In this document: positions 7,397-15,339 of the stretch, one piece after another
How positions within the stretch are numbered: the first letter of the stretch is position 1
Layout: each line of letters starts with the position of its first letter
Assembly (NCBI GenBank): GCA_049578505.1
Contig: JBAUMC010000045.1
Span: 1-19,442, forward strand
DNA: 19,442 bases
Origin: JAGVPT01 sp049578505
Lineage (GTDB): Bacteria; Bacteroidota; Ignavibacteria; UBA10030; UBA8401
Reading direction: 5' to 3'
Made by a program: the position numbers and the translations under genes
Notes under the pieces: model-generated
Databases searched by the model: none
Told to the model about the DNA's origin: nothing
The model's input: the letters and a program-made list of their open reading frames with translations, nothing else

Positions 7397-8380
7397 TCAA
7401 ATATAATGTTCGGACCGGTCAGAAATTTTTTTCACGAGATCGCCGAGTGTGCAGTTGTAAATTCTTGCACCTGCGGCATTCGCGTGGCCGTTTCCGCCGA
7501 ATTCCTTTGCGAGTTTATTAATGGCGATGGTTCCTTTGGATCGAAAGCTCACTTTTACCCCTTGCTCAAGCTCGACAAACATAAGGCCGATTTTCACTCC
7601 GCCGATGCTCATCGCATAATTGACCATGTTGTCGGTATCCTCTTCCGTGGTCAGCGTCTCGCTGAAATCCTTTCGTCGAAGGGTTATTGTTGCGACGGTG
7701 CCATGATGAAGAATTGACAAAGACTCGAGCGCCCGTCCTAATAGCTTTAGCTTGTTTGCAGGACCTTCCTCAAAAATCTGCTGATAAATCTTCGTCGGGT
7801 CTGCACCATGCTCCAAAAGCTCGGCGGCTATGCGATGGGTTTCCGGATTAGTTTTTGGGAAGCGGAACGACCCCGTGTCGGTCATGATCGCAGCGTACAG
7901 CGCTTCGGCAATGGGGGTCGTAATTGCATTCGCATCGAGGTATTTCAGGAGTTTGAAGATGATCTCGCCGGTCGATGTTGCCGGCTCGTCGATGACGTAT
8001 AGATCCGCAAACGCCTCGGGGTCGGGATGATGGTCGATGCAGACCTTAACGGCCCCGCTGTGCAATACGGACTCCTTCAAGGCCGAAAATCGGGATGGCG
8101 AGTTCGTGTCGACCGCAATAATTGCTTCCGCTTCCTTGATGATGTCGTCGTGTTGGTCTCGGGCAAACGTCGCGACAGGGAACAGCAATTTCATAAAAGA
8201 ATAGTAGGCAGGCGTTTCGCTCTGATTGACAATCGTAACCCTTTTCCCTTTGCCGGTAAGATACAATGCAAGCGCTGCTTCGCTCCCCAACCCGTCGCCG
8301 TCTGGATTGATATGCGTCGTGAGGACAAAAGTTTTCTTAGCCAAAAAAATTTCTTTGCACTGCTCAAATAACTGCTTCAT
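7397..8380 (-). CDS. DHH-family phosphoesterase, NrnA-like (oligoribonuclease / pAp phosphatase)
   Basis: Seen: 327 aa with the DHH-DHHA1 layout. Metal-binding motifs are THINPDGDG (H23, D27, D29), AVDTN (D91), IDHHP (D116-H117-H118) and TDTGSF (D168); the C-terminal DHHA1 signature FGGNGHANAAGA spans 294-305. Known: stand-alone proteins of this length include NrnA, which degrades 2-5-mer RNA and dephosphorylates 3'-phosphoadenosine 5'-phosphate, and the cyclic-di-AMP/pApA hydrolases. Without a GGDEF-like or PAS part it is not GdpP; which of the small substrates it prefers cannot be read from sequence. Start ATG 8380 has no clear Shine-Dalgarno. First gene of a pair with pepA, with a candidate promoter at 8464-8495. 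Confidence 0.88.
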   Translation of the reverse strand: MKQLFEQCKEIFLAKKTFVLTTHINPDGDGLGSEAALALYLTGKGKRVTIVNQSETPAYYSFMKLLFPVATFARDQHDDIIKEAEAIIAVDTNSPSRFSALKESVLHSGAVKVCIDHHPDPEAFADLYVIDEPATSTGEIIFKLLKYLDANAITTPIAEALYAAIMTDTGSFRFPKTNPETHRIAAELLEHGADPTKIYQQIFEEGPANKLKLLGRALESLSILHHGTVATITLRRKDFSETLTTEEDTDNMVNYAMSIGGVKIGLMFVELEQGVKVSFRSKGTIAINKLAKEFGGNGHANAAGARIYNCTLGDLVKKISDRSEHYI

Positions 8381-8463
8381 GCTAATTTGAGTGATAAAAA
8401 GAGTCGACGGTGGAAATATGCAAAGAATGAACTAACAGCTTCGGTGATTAAAAAAGTGTGACT

Positions 8464-8495
8464 CAAAGATACTGACCGAAAGCCACACCTTCAAC
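8464..8495 (-). promoter_or_regulatory. Candidate Bacteroidetes-type promoter for the DHH-pepA pair
   Basis: On the minus strand GTTG is followed after 20 nt by TATCTTTG, which fits TAnnTTTG exactly. Expected start of transcription is about 8457, giving a leader of some 75 nt. It lies just beyond the korB terminator. Pattern match only. Confidence 0.38.
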
Positions 8496-8504
8496 AACTC
8501 TTCT

Positions 8505-8538
8505 AAAAAAAACGCACTTCCTCCTAAAAGAAAGTGCG
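8505..8538 (-). terminator. Rho-independent terminator of the ccdA-korA-korB operon
   Basis: On the minus strand a stem of AAGTGCG/CGCACTT type (arms at 8532-8538 and 8513-8519) with an 11-12 nt loop is followed directly by eight T (8512-8505). It begins about 22 bp after the korB stop. Confidence 0.75.
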
Positions 8539-8560
8539 CTTCAAGATACCGATCTCGCGA

Positions 8561-9610
8561 TTATTGGATAGTCCAGGTATCGCCCATTCCCAGCAGTTTT
8601 TCCAAATCGCCCTTTCCCTTTTTATCGACGGCAGATTTGATTTGAAGAGTCATTTGCGATTCGTATGTCGGACGGTCGATGCTCAAGAAAATGCCGACCG
8701 GACGGGGGAGCGCCGAGTTATAGGTCATGTTGGCAAGAATGAATGCGAGGGTTGAATCATTCTCATTATGGACGATCAAATCGCTCACCGAGTGCGTTCC
8801 ATCTTTCAATGAAACCACCGTCGGCCTGAACCCGTCGAGGTGAACTCCTTTGTCCCGTTCCTTCCCGAACACAAGCGGTTTGCCGTGTTCGAGATAGACA
8901 ACGTTTTCATCTTTGGATTCTTTTTCGGTAAACGGAAAAAATGCGCCGTCGTTAAATACATTGCAATTTTGATAAATCTCGACAAACGATGTTCCTTTAT
9001 GTTCGGCTGCCCGCTTCACGATTTGCTGCAGGTGTTTCGGGTCGCGGTCCATTGTTCGCGCAACGAAGGTCCCGCTTGCGCCAAGGGCCAGACTTACCGG
9101 ATTAAACGGATAATCGATCGAGCCGTACGGCGTCGACTTCGTCACCTTGCCGAACTCGGATGTCGGAGAATACTGGCCTTTTGTCAACCCGTAAATTTGG
9201 TTGTTGAACAACATCACGTTAACGTCGATGTTGCGCCGGATAAGGTGAATCATGTGGTTTCCGCCGATGCTCAGCCCGTCTCCGTCTCCCGTAACTACCC
9301 ACACTGATAAATCGGGCCGCGCCATCTTTAATCCCGATGCGATGGCTGTCGCCCTTCCGTGGATGCTGTGAAATCCGTACGTATCCATGTAGTACGGGAA
9401 CCGACTCGAACAACCGATGCCGGATACAAAAACTGTGTTTTCTCTAGCGACGTTCAGGTCGGGCATGATCCGTTGTACCTGGGCAAGGATTGAATAATCG
9501 CCGCAGCCCGGGCACCAGCGCACATCCTGGTCCGATTGAAAGTCTTTTGCTGTATATTTCACGGCAGGTGATTCGCCTTTCGACACTACTTCTTCAACAA
9601 GAGTACTCAT
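8561..9610 (-). CDS. korB: 2-oxoacid:ferredoxin oxidoreductase beta subunit (KorB type)
   Basis: Known role: thiamine-diphosphate subunit of a 2-oxoacid:ferredoxin oxidoreductase, probably 2-oxoglutarate to succinyl-CoA with reduced ferredoxin, reversible in reductive TCA cycles. Seen: 349 aa. Likely [4Fe-4S] ligands are in WCPGCGD (C33, C36), GIGCSSR (C67) and YQNCNVF (C216). The HSIHGRA loop is at 81-87, the Mg-ThDP motif GDGDGLSIGGNH at 108-119 and NNQIYGLTKGQ at 136-146. Its ATG overlaps the korA stop as ATGA, with GGAAGG about 9 nt upstream inside korA. The pair with korA forms the complete two-subunit enzyme; no separate delta ferredoxin subunit is present. Substrate (2-oxoglutarate versus pyruvate) rests on family resemblance. 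Confidence 0.92.
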   Translation of the reverse strand: MSTLVEEVVSKGESPAVKYTAKDFQSDQDVRWCPGCGDYSILAQVQRIMPDLNVARENTVFVSGIGCSSRFPYYMDTYGFHSIHGRATAIASGLKMARPDLSVWVVTGDGDGLSIGGNHMIHLIRRNIDVNVMLFNNQIYGLTKGQYSPTSEFGKVTKSTPYGSIDYPFNPVSLALGASGTFVARTMDRDPKHLQQIVKRAAEHKGTSFVEIYQNCNVFNDGAFFPFTEKESKDENVVYLEHGKPLVFGKERDKGVHLDGFRPTVVSLKDGTHSVSDLIVHNENDSTLAFILANMTYNSALPRPVGIFLSIDRPTYESQMTLQIKSAVDKKGKGDLEKLLGMGDTWTIQ

Positions 9611-11448
9611 ACGTTTTTGCCTTCCAATATTTCATCAATCTTTTGTTCGATCTCCGATGATTTAAACGGTAGACCCTGAACTTTATTCAATCCGACTGCC
9701 GGAACAAGATACTTTGACCGTAGCACTTTGATAAGCTGTCCCAAATTGATTTCCGGAACGAGGACGTGCTTGAAATTGTAGAGGATTTCCCCGACGTTTT
9801 TCTGGAGAGGGTTCACATAGCGGAGGTGGAGATGCGATACCGATTTTCCCTGCGCCCGCTTGGCTTCAACGGCGGAACGAATTGCTCCGTACGTACCGCC
9901 CCAGCCGACGACAAGCAGATCTCCTTTTTCGTCTCCCTCGACCTTTGCCAAAGGAATGTCGTTTGCGATACGTTCCACCTTTTCCGCGCGCAGATGAACC
10001 ATCTTGTCGTGGTTCTCGGGTTCATAATTTACGTTTCCAGTCTTATCCTGTTTTTCCAATCCACCTATTCGGTGCTCGAGCCCCGGGGTTCCCGGGATCG
10101 CCCATTCACGCGCGAGGGTTTTTTCGTTCCGCAAATAGGGGAGATAATTATTGGGGTCCGTCCTGAATTTAGGAGAGATGTCTGGAATGTCAGCGAGGTT
10201 TGGAAGTTTCCACGGCTCCGAGCCGTTGCCGAGATATCCATCTGATAACATCATCACGGGTGTCATGAATTTCAAAGCGATGCGTGCGGCTTCAAAGATT
10301 GTGTTGAAGCAGTCGCTCGGCGTTGCCGACGCGAGGACCGGAACCGGAGCTTCTCCGTTGCGTCCATACAACGCTTGAAGCAGGTCTGCTTGCTCCGTTT
10401 TCGTCGGAAGGCCCGTGCTGGGCCCGCCCCGCTGGATATTGATGATCAGGAGCGGAAGTTCAACCATCACCGCTAATCCGATGGCCTCCGTTTTTAACGC
10501 GACACCCGGACCGCTTGTCGTTGTCACTGCCAAAGCCCCGCCGAACGAGGCGCCGATCGCGCTGGTGATTGCGGCGATTTCATCTTCTGCCTGGAAAGTT
10601 TTCACTCCGTACTCTTTGTACATCGAAAGCTCGTGAAGAATATCGCTTGCCGGAGTGATTGGATAGCTGCCGAGGAAAAGGTCGAGCTTTGCTTTGCTTG
10701 CTGCCACAACTAGACCTAGTGCCACGGCAGTATTGCCGGTAATGTTACGGTATTTCCCCCGCGGCAGTGAGGCGGCCTTTACTTCATACCTGACGTTGAA
10801 GATTTCTGTCGTCTCGGCGAAATTCCATCCCGCCTTCAGTACTCTCGTGTTCGCTTCGACGATATCCGGCTTGTTCTTAAATTTCGACTTGATCCATGCA
10901 ACCGTGTTGTCGATCGAACGGTTGTACATCCAGTACATCATCCCTAAGGCGAAAAAGTTTTTTGTTCTGTCGACGATCTTAGTCTGCAGATTCATATCGG
11001 CAAGGGCAAGGCTCGTCAGCTTTGTAATATCAGCCTGATAGATCTGGAACTTCGCGAGCGAATTGTCCGTCAACGGGTTCGAGGTGTACCCCGCGAGCTT
11101 CAAATTTTTGTCGTTAAACCCGTCCGTGTTGACGATAATGGCGCCTCCGTCTATAAGGCTTCGAACGTTCACTTTCAATGCGGCAGCGTTCATCGCCACT
11201 AGAACGTCACATTGGTCTCCCGGAGTATTGATTTCGGTGCTGCCGAAATGGATCTGAAACCCGCTGACGCCGAAAAGTGTTCCCTGCGGGGCACGGATCT
11301 CCGCCGGGTAGTCCGGGAGGGTGCTCAGATCGTTTCCCATAATCGCGGAAGTGTTCGTGAATTGTGTTCCGGTAAGCTGCATGCCGTCCCCCGAATCGCC
11401 CGCGAAACGGATCGTCACTTCATCAAGGGATTTTGTCTTTTTAATCAT
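9607..11448 (-). CDS. korA: 2-oxoacid:ferredoxin oxidoreductase alpha subunit (gamma-alpha fusion, KorA type)
   Basis: Seen: 613 aa. Residues about 11-205 form the gamma domain (RFAGDSGDGMQLTGTQF), followed by the alpha pyrimidine-binding domain with SYPITPASDI at 261-270 and IQRGGPSTGLPTKTEQADL at 338-356, then the C-terminal domain II from about 505 (LLVVGWGGTYGAIRSA). Known: the GPSTGLPTKTEQ motif and the gamma-alpha order typify 2-oxoglutarate-type enzymes in the FCB group and other bacteria. The complex acts in the cytosol and needs ThDP, CoA and ferredoxin. AAAGGA lies about 10 nt before ATG 11448. It follows ccdA by 26 bp on the same strand, so the three genes probably share one transcript. 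Confidence 0.93.
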   Translation of the reverse strand: MIKKTKSLDEVTIRFAGDSGDGMQLTGTQFTNTSAIMGNDLSTLPDYPAEIRAPQGTLFGVSGFQIHFGSTEINTPGDQCDVLVAMNAAALKVNVRSLIDGGAIIVNTDGFNDKNLKLAGYTSNPLTDNSLAKFQIYQADITKLTSLALADMNLQTKIVDRTKNFFALGMMYWMYNRSIDNTVAWIKSKFKNKPDIVEANTRVLKAGWNFAETTEIFNVRYEVKAASLPRGKYRNITGNTAVALGLVVAASKAKLDLFLGSYPITPASDILHELSMYKEYGVKTFQAEDEIAAITSAIGASFGGALAVTTTSGPGVALKTEAIGLAVMVELPLLIINIQRGGPSTGLPTKTEQADLLQALYGRNGEAPVPVLASATPSDCFNTIFEAARIALKFMTPVMMLSDGYLGNGSEPWKLPNLADIPDISPKFRTDPNNYLPYLRNEKTLAREWAIPGTPGLEHRIGGLEKQDKTGNVNYEPENHDKMVHLRAEKVERIANDIPLAKVEGDEKGDLLVVGWGGTYGAIRSAVEAKRAQGKSVSHLHLRYVNPLQKNVGEILYNFKHVLVPEINLGQLIKVLRSKYLVPAVGLNKVQGLPFKSSEIEQKIDEILEGKNV

Positions 11449-11474
11449 GTAATGCTAGTCCTTTAAAGTTGTCT

Positions 11475-12209
11475 TTACGACAGTTCATTGAGAAATGGAA
11501 GCCAGCGTGAAAAATACGCTGAAAGAATTGTCAGATAGTTGGTAATGATAAGGAGGCCCAGCACAATCAGCATTGTGCCGCCCACAATTTCTATAGTATG
11601 AAAATATTTTTTTATCCGGTTGAACATCGTAAAGAAAAAATTGATGCTGATGCCGGTAAGAAAGAACGGTATGCCAAGACCGAGGGAATAGCTTGCCAGC
11701 AGACCTATGCCTTTGTACACCGTATCCTGGCGGCTTGCTATGACCAGGATAGCCGCGAGTACCGGCCCAATGCAGGGTGTCCATCCAAACGCGAATGCGG
11801 TACCTACCAAAAACGAACCGAACATCCCCAGTTTTTTTTGCTGGACATGAACTCTTTTTTCATAGTTCAAAAAATTTATCTTGAACAGACCCATCATGTG
11901 TAAACCGAACACGATGATCAGCGCGCCGGCAACTTTGCTGATGGTCGAGTAGTACTCGTTAAATGTCTTCCCGAGAGTCGTCGCTGTCGCACCAAGCAGC
12001 ACAAAGACCATCGTAAATCCGCCGATGAAAAACAACGAGTTCAATATGATCGACCGAAGGGCAGACTTGTTCTGTTCCACCTCTTTCATTTCGTCGAGCG
12101 ACACTCCCGAAATAAAAGAAATGTACCCTGGCACTATCGGGAGCACGCAAGGGGAAACAAAGGAGAGTAACCCGAAGAAAAAAGCTGTTAGAATTCCTAC
12201 ATTCTGCAA
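11475..12209 (-). CDS. ccdA: CcdA/DsbD-family transmembrane thiol electron carrier
   Basis: Known role: passes electrons from cytosolic thioredoxin across the membrane to exported thioredoxin-like proteins, commonly for cytochrome c maturation. Seen: 244 aa with about six hydrophobic membrane segments. The two redox cysteines are in SPCVLP (C21, first helix) and WTPCIGP (C146, fourth helix), both with flanking prolines. There is no fused periplasmic domain, so it is CcdA-like rather than DsbD. Start is TTG 12209: a TGA lies directly before it in frame, and GAGG is 6 nt upstream. It is first in the operon with korA and korB, 26 bp away, under a candidate sigma-70 promoter. The two exported thioredoxin-fold proteins at 4619-5709 are plausible, unproven partners. 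Confidence 0.88.
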   Translation of the reverse strand: MQNVGILTAFFFGLLSFVSPCVLPIVPGYISFISGVSLDEMKEVEQNKSALRSIILNSLFFIGGFTMVFVLLGATATTLGKTFNEYYSTISKVAGALIIVFGLHMMGLFKINFLNYEKRVHVQQKKLGMFGSFLVGTAFAFGWTPCIGPVLAAILVIASRQDTVYKGIGLLASYSLGLGIPFFLTGISINFFFTMFNRIKKYFHTIEIVGGTMLIVLGLLIITNYLTILSAYFSRWLPFLNELS

Positions 12210-12232
12210 TCAAAACCTCATCTTCCTCTACT

Positions 12233-12261
12233 AATGTAACTCATTCGGTCAAGAATATCAA
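12233..12261 (-). promoter_or_regulatory. Candidate sigma-70-like promoter of ccdA-korA-korB
   Basis: On the minus strand TTGATA (12261-12256) and TACATT (12238-12233) are separated by exactly 17 nt, predicting a start near 12226 and a short leader before TTG 12209. The flanking direct repeat of MITE-like copy 2 begins at 12263, 2 bp upstream of the -35 box. Confidence 0.45.
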
Positions 12262-12269
12262 GGCGATGG

Positions 12270-12390
12270 GTACTGGCTCAATTTGAGAAAGAATATGTCA
12301 TGCCCACGAAAGTGGGCATCCATTCTGCGTTAAAAAAAGACAATGCTGGATTCCCGCTTTCGCGGGAATGACAAATTGAGCCAGCACTAC
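12270..12390. mobile_element. MITE-like palindromic repeat, copy 2 (121 bp)
   Basis: Ends CTGGCTCAATTTG (left) and CAAATTGAGCCAG (right) are a perfect 13-bp inverted pair. Two 8-bp hairpins lie between: ATGCCCAC GAAA GTGGGCAT (12300-12319) and ATTCCCGC TTTC GCGGGAAT (12350-12369). TGTCAT before the first and ATGACA after the second also pair, as do ATCCA and TGGAT, so the whole element can fold as one cruciform. Direct repeats GCGATGG flank it (12263-12269 and 12391-12397). Same design as the copy at 4463-4605; non-coding. Confidence 0.75.
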
Positions 12391-12397
12391 GCGATGG

Positions 12398-12504
12398 CAA
12401 AGTTACAGTGGGAGAGACATCGGACGACTTGCTCAATTATTTCAATAAATATTTCATTTTGCATCATTTTGTTCAACTACCGCGTCCGACATCTAATAAC
12501 TGAA
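12398..12504. other. Unassigned part of the ccdA-argG gap
   Basis: The gap between ccdA and argG (12210-12580) is 371 bp. Promoter, repeat copy 2 and the argG terminator explain most of it. In this remaining AT-rich stretch I see no open frame with a credible start, no RNA gene and no clear hairpin. Confidence 0.5.
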
Positions 12505-12544
12505 CAAATAAAAAGGCCATCCCGTTTCATTCTGAGATGGCCTT
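12505..12544 (-). terminator. Rho-independent terminator of the arginine operon
   Basis: On the minus strand the 9-bp arms AAGGCCATC (12544-12536) and GATGGCCTT (12521-12513) enclose a 14-nt loop and are followed by TTTTATTT (12512-12505). It starts about 37 bp past the argG stop. The plus strand has a weaker T-run, so it mainly serves argG. Confidence 0.85.
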
Positions 12545-12580
12545 ATTACTCCATGCTGACTACCGCTTACAGAAATCTGA

Positions 12581-13819
12581 CTATTTTCTACGTTTCAGCA
12601 ATTTTTTTGCCCTGCCTTCTTTTGCTCTATTAATCTTGTGGAAGGTTTTCAAAGGCAGGCCGTAAATCTTGATAAATCCTTCCGCCGCTGAATGATCGAA
12701 TGTATCTTCGATTGTATAGGTTGCCAGTTGTGTATCATAGAGGGAATAGGGAGATGTCCGACCGCCGACAGTGAGATTGCCCTTATACATCCGCACGTTG
12801 ACCAATCCTGTGACATTCTTCTGCGTTTCGTTAACGAATCCATCGATTGCTTTTTTAAGCGGGGAGAACCAAAGACCGTTATAGACGAGCGTTGCATAAT
12901 CGTCCGAGAGCTTCGACTTGTAATGAAAGACTTCTTTATCGAGGGTCAGCCGTTCTAATTCGGTATGAGCAAAATGGAGAGTAACCGCAGCGGGTGCTTC
13001 GTAGACTTCGCGCGACTTAATTCCGACGAGGCGGTTTTCGACAAGATCAATTCGACCGATCCCATTCGCTCCCGCTATTTTATTCAGCGCTTCAATCAGC
13101 GAAACACCATCCATTTTTTTCCCGTTAAGGCCGACCGGCACCCCCTCCTTGAATTCGATCGAGACATACGTGGCCTTATTCGGAGCCTCTTCCGGTGAAA
13201 CCGTTCGCTGGTACGCATCGAGCGGCGGCTCGACCATCGGGTCTTCAAGGATTCCGCATTCGATGGCTGTTCCCCAGATGTTCTCATCAATCGAGTATGG
13301 ATTTTTCTTTGTTGCTGAAACGGGAATTCCGCGTCGCTCGCAGTACGCAATCTCCTCCTCGCGCGATTTGAATTCCCATTCGCGAAGAGGGGCAAGAACT
13401 TTCAGCTCGGGTGCAAGTGCCATCACCGAAACTTCAAAGCGAACCTGATCGTTTCCTTTTCCTGTACAGCCATGTGCGACGGCAGTGCAGTTCTCTCTTT
13501 TCGCAACATCGACCAAGGCTTTTGCGAGAAGCGGACGTCCGAGCGATGTAGCCATCGGGTAGACGTGTTCGTACAATGCCCCGGCCCTGAGAGCCGGGAA
13601 AATATACTCTTCAACAAATTCTTTCTTCAAATCCTGAATGTAAACCTTTTTCGCTCCCGTTTTATACGCCTTTTCGGCGACGCCGTCAAGCTCCTTCTGC
13701 TGTCCGAGATTTCCGGTAACAGTAATGACATCCGCGTCATATTTTTCTTGGAGCCATTTTACGATAACGGATGTGTCGAGGCCGCCTGAATATGCGACGG
13801 CAATTTTCTCTTTCTTCAA
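12581..13819 (-). CDS. argG: Argininosuccinate synthase
   Basis: Known role: ATP-dependent condensation of citrulline and aspartate to argininosuccinate, the penultimate arginine step; cytosolic tetramer. Seen: 412 aa, usual for the bacterial type-1 enzyme. The N-type ATP pyrophosphatase loop AYSGGLDTS is at 9-17, and AHGCTGKGNDQVRFE at 115-129 contributes to citrulline and ATP binding. Start: the codon is TTG (13817-13819), supported by AAGGAAG about 9 nt upstream; no better ATG exists near. Last gene of the operon, 55 bp after argR and followed by a strong terminator. argH is not in the window. C-terminus ends in a short basic tail (KKLLKRRK). Confidence 0.95.
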   Translation of the reverse strand: MKKEKIAVAYSGGLDTSVIVKWLQEKYDADVITVTGNLGQQKELDGVAEKAYKTGAKKVYIQDLKKEFVEEYIFPALRAGALYEHVYPMATSLGRPLLAKALVDVAKRENCTAVAHGCTGKGNDQVRFEVSVMALAPELKVLAPLREWEFKSREEEIAYCERRGIPVSATKKNPYSIDENIWGTAIECGILEDPMVEPPLDAYQRTVSPEEAPNKATYVSIEFKEGVPVGLNGKKMDGVSLIEALNKIAGANGIGRIDLVENRLVGIKSREVYEAPAAVTLHFAHTELERLTLDKEVFHYKSKLSDDYATLVYNGLWFSPLKKAIDGFVNETQKNVTGLVNVRMYKGNLTVGGRTSPYSLYDTQLATYTIEDTFDHSAAEGFIKIYGLPLKTFHKINRAKEGRAKKLLKRRK

Positions 13820-13874
13820 AATAATTCTTCCTTATGGTTAGTATGGGTACTGTGTGTGTAAAAATATTTTGGAT

Positions 13875-14333
13875 TTAGCGCTGCCCGGCGCGCTCGACAA
13901 GAGCGTCTTTCACGTCTCTCAGCGTCGCATGGATTTTCTTAATCGTCGAAGGTAACACCACGACCGTATCGTCCCCTGCGACCGTTCCGAGCAAGTGCGG
14001 ATGGTGCAGCGAATCGAGGAATGAAGCAACTCCCGGCGCCCTCCCGGGCAGTGTGCGGATGACAATCATCGCTTCGTTTGCATTAATGCTCGTTATTTCG
14101 AAACCGATCACCGATTTCATTTTGCGTTCTTCGGCACCAGTGCTTAGCACATAGCGCATGCCCTCCTCGGAGTGAACCCGGTCGACGCCGAGCTCTTTGA
14201 GGTCGCGGGAAAGGGTCGCCTGCGTAACGTCGAAACCCCGTTTCTTTAAGCCAAGGCACAGCTCTTCCTGGCTCGGAATGGCCTTCGATTGGATAATTTC
14301 TTTGATCGCAAGATGTCTCTTTGCCTTATTCAT
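13875..14333 (-). CDS. argR: Arginine repressor ArgR
   Basis: Known role: arginine-sensing hexameric DNA-binding regulator that binds tandem ARG boxes and represses arginine synthesis genes. Seen: 152 aa. The N-terminal winged helix-turn-helix carries the recognition-helix motif QATLSRDLKELGV (S42-R43), and the C-terminal oligomerisation and arginine-binding domain carries GTVAGDDTV at 116-124, where the paired Asp contact arginine. Placed inside the operon it would control: 11 bp after argB and 55 bp before argG. No clear Shine-Dalgarno, so it is probably translated by coupling to argB. Candidate operators lie upstream of argC at 17636-17669, which predicts autoregulation. Confidence 0.94.
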   Translation of the reverse strand: MNKAKRHLAIKEIIQSKAIPSQEELCLGLKKRGFDVTQATLSRDLKELGVDRVHSEEGMRYVLSTGAEERKMKSVIGFEITSINANEAMIVIRTLPGRAPGVASFLDSLHHPHLLGTVAGDDTVVVLPSTIKKIHATLRDVKDALVERAGQR

Positions 14334-14344
14334 GTCAGTTGATG

Positions 14345-15202
14345 TTATTTTCTCTTGGATATACTTTCGCGGACCATTTGCGTCCCAATTCCCTCGTCGG
14401 TGAAAATTTCGAGAAGGAGGGAATGCTTGATTCGCCCGTCGACGATGTGGACTTTTTTAACCCCGGCGTTCAACGTTTTAAATGCTGACCGGACTTTTGG
14501 AATCATCCCGCCGAAGATGGCTCCTTGTTCGATAAGCCGCTCAGCCTCTTTTTCTGTGAGCGAAGAAATCCGCTCGTTGTTGATGACGATGCCTTCGATG
14601 TCGCTCAGGTAGACGAGCTTTTCCGCTTTCAGCGCATCCGCGATCGTGCCGGCGGCGAGGTCGGCGTTGACGTTGTAAATCGTTCCCTCTTTTCCGACCC
14701 CAAGCGGCGCAATCACCGGCATCATTCCATTCTTCAACAGCAATTCTATGAAGGGGACATTGACCGACGTGACTCTTCCCACCAACCCGAGGTCGATTCC
14801 GCCGTCGATAATTTTTTCGGCGCGCAGCAACATGTTGTCTACACCGCTCAGCCCGATAGCATCACCGTCATTGCAATTAATAAGGTTGACGATCTCCTTA
14901 TTGATTTTCCCCGCCAGCACCATCTGGACAACTTCGACCATCTTCTCGTCGGTGTAGCGCAGCCCGTTGACGAATTTCGTTTCGATCCCCAGTTGTTTTG
15001 CAATGTCCGTGATCTCTTTTCCCCCACCGTGAACAATGATGATATTGATCCCGATTTTTCGGAGTATTGTAACATCTTTGCCGAACGTTTCGCGCAGCAG
15101 CGGATCGGTCATCGCCGCACCGCCGTATTTAATCACAAACGTTTTTCCCTCGTACTTCTGGATGTAGGGGAGAGCTTCAATTAAGACTTCTTCTTTTTTC
15201 AT
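14345..15202 (-). CDS. argB: Acetylglutamate kinase
   Basis: Known role: ATP-dependent phosphorylation of N-acetylglutamate, second step of arginine synthesis. Seen: 285 aa amino-acid-kinase fold with FVIKYGGAAM (K25, glycine loop), IVHGGGKEI at 56-64, RYTDEKMVE at 82-90 and NVNADLAAG in the C-terminal nucleotide lobe. The N-terminal helix EALPYIQKYEGKT before the first strand is the extension seen in hexameric, arginine-inhibited enzymes and absent in the E. coli dimer, so feedback inhibition by arginine is likely (inference). That fits a pathway with ArgJ, in which this step is the usual control point. Third gene of the operon, separated from argJ by a 137-bp repeat-rich gap and from argR by 11 bp. 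Shine-Dalgarno weak (GAAAG). Confidence 0.95.
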   Translation of the reverse strand: MKKEEVLIEALPYIQKYEGKTFVIKYGGAAMTDPLLRETFGKDVTILRKIGINIIIVHGGGKEITDIAKQLGIETKFVNGLRYTDEKMVEVVQMVLAGKINKEIVNLINCNDGDAIGLSGVDNMLLRAEKIIDGGIDLGLVGRVTSVNVPFIELLLKNGMMPVIAPLGVGKEGTIYNVNADLAAGTIADALKAEKLVYLSDIEGIVINNERISSLTEKEAERLIEQGAIFGGMIPKVRSAFKTLNAGVKKVHIVDGRIKHSLLLEIFTDEGIGTQMVRESISKRK

Positions 15203-15240
15203 TTCTTTCGTACGATCGACATTGAGTTCTGAATGCTGCC

Positions 15241-15300
15241 CTTATAACTTAAGACTTAATACCTAAAACCTTTAACCTAAAACCTATCCTATCGCCTATA
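15241..15300. repeat. AT-rich short direct repeats between argJ and argB
   Basis: ACCTAAAACCT occurs at 15261-15271 and 15275-15285 (period 14), next to related pieces ACTTAAG and ACTTAAT. The 137-bp gap is unusually long for this operon and has no open frame or good hairpin. It looks like degenerate low-complexity repeat. Confidence 0.55.
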
Positions 15301-15339
15301 ACAAATAACCTCACCGACAATCCTTCCTCCTTCCCGCCT

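Noticed and set aside
14525..15184. 219-codon open frame on the plus strand
   Set aside because: Antisense to argB, whose product matches acetylglutamate kinase throughout. The frame is a codon-bias shadow.
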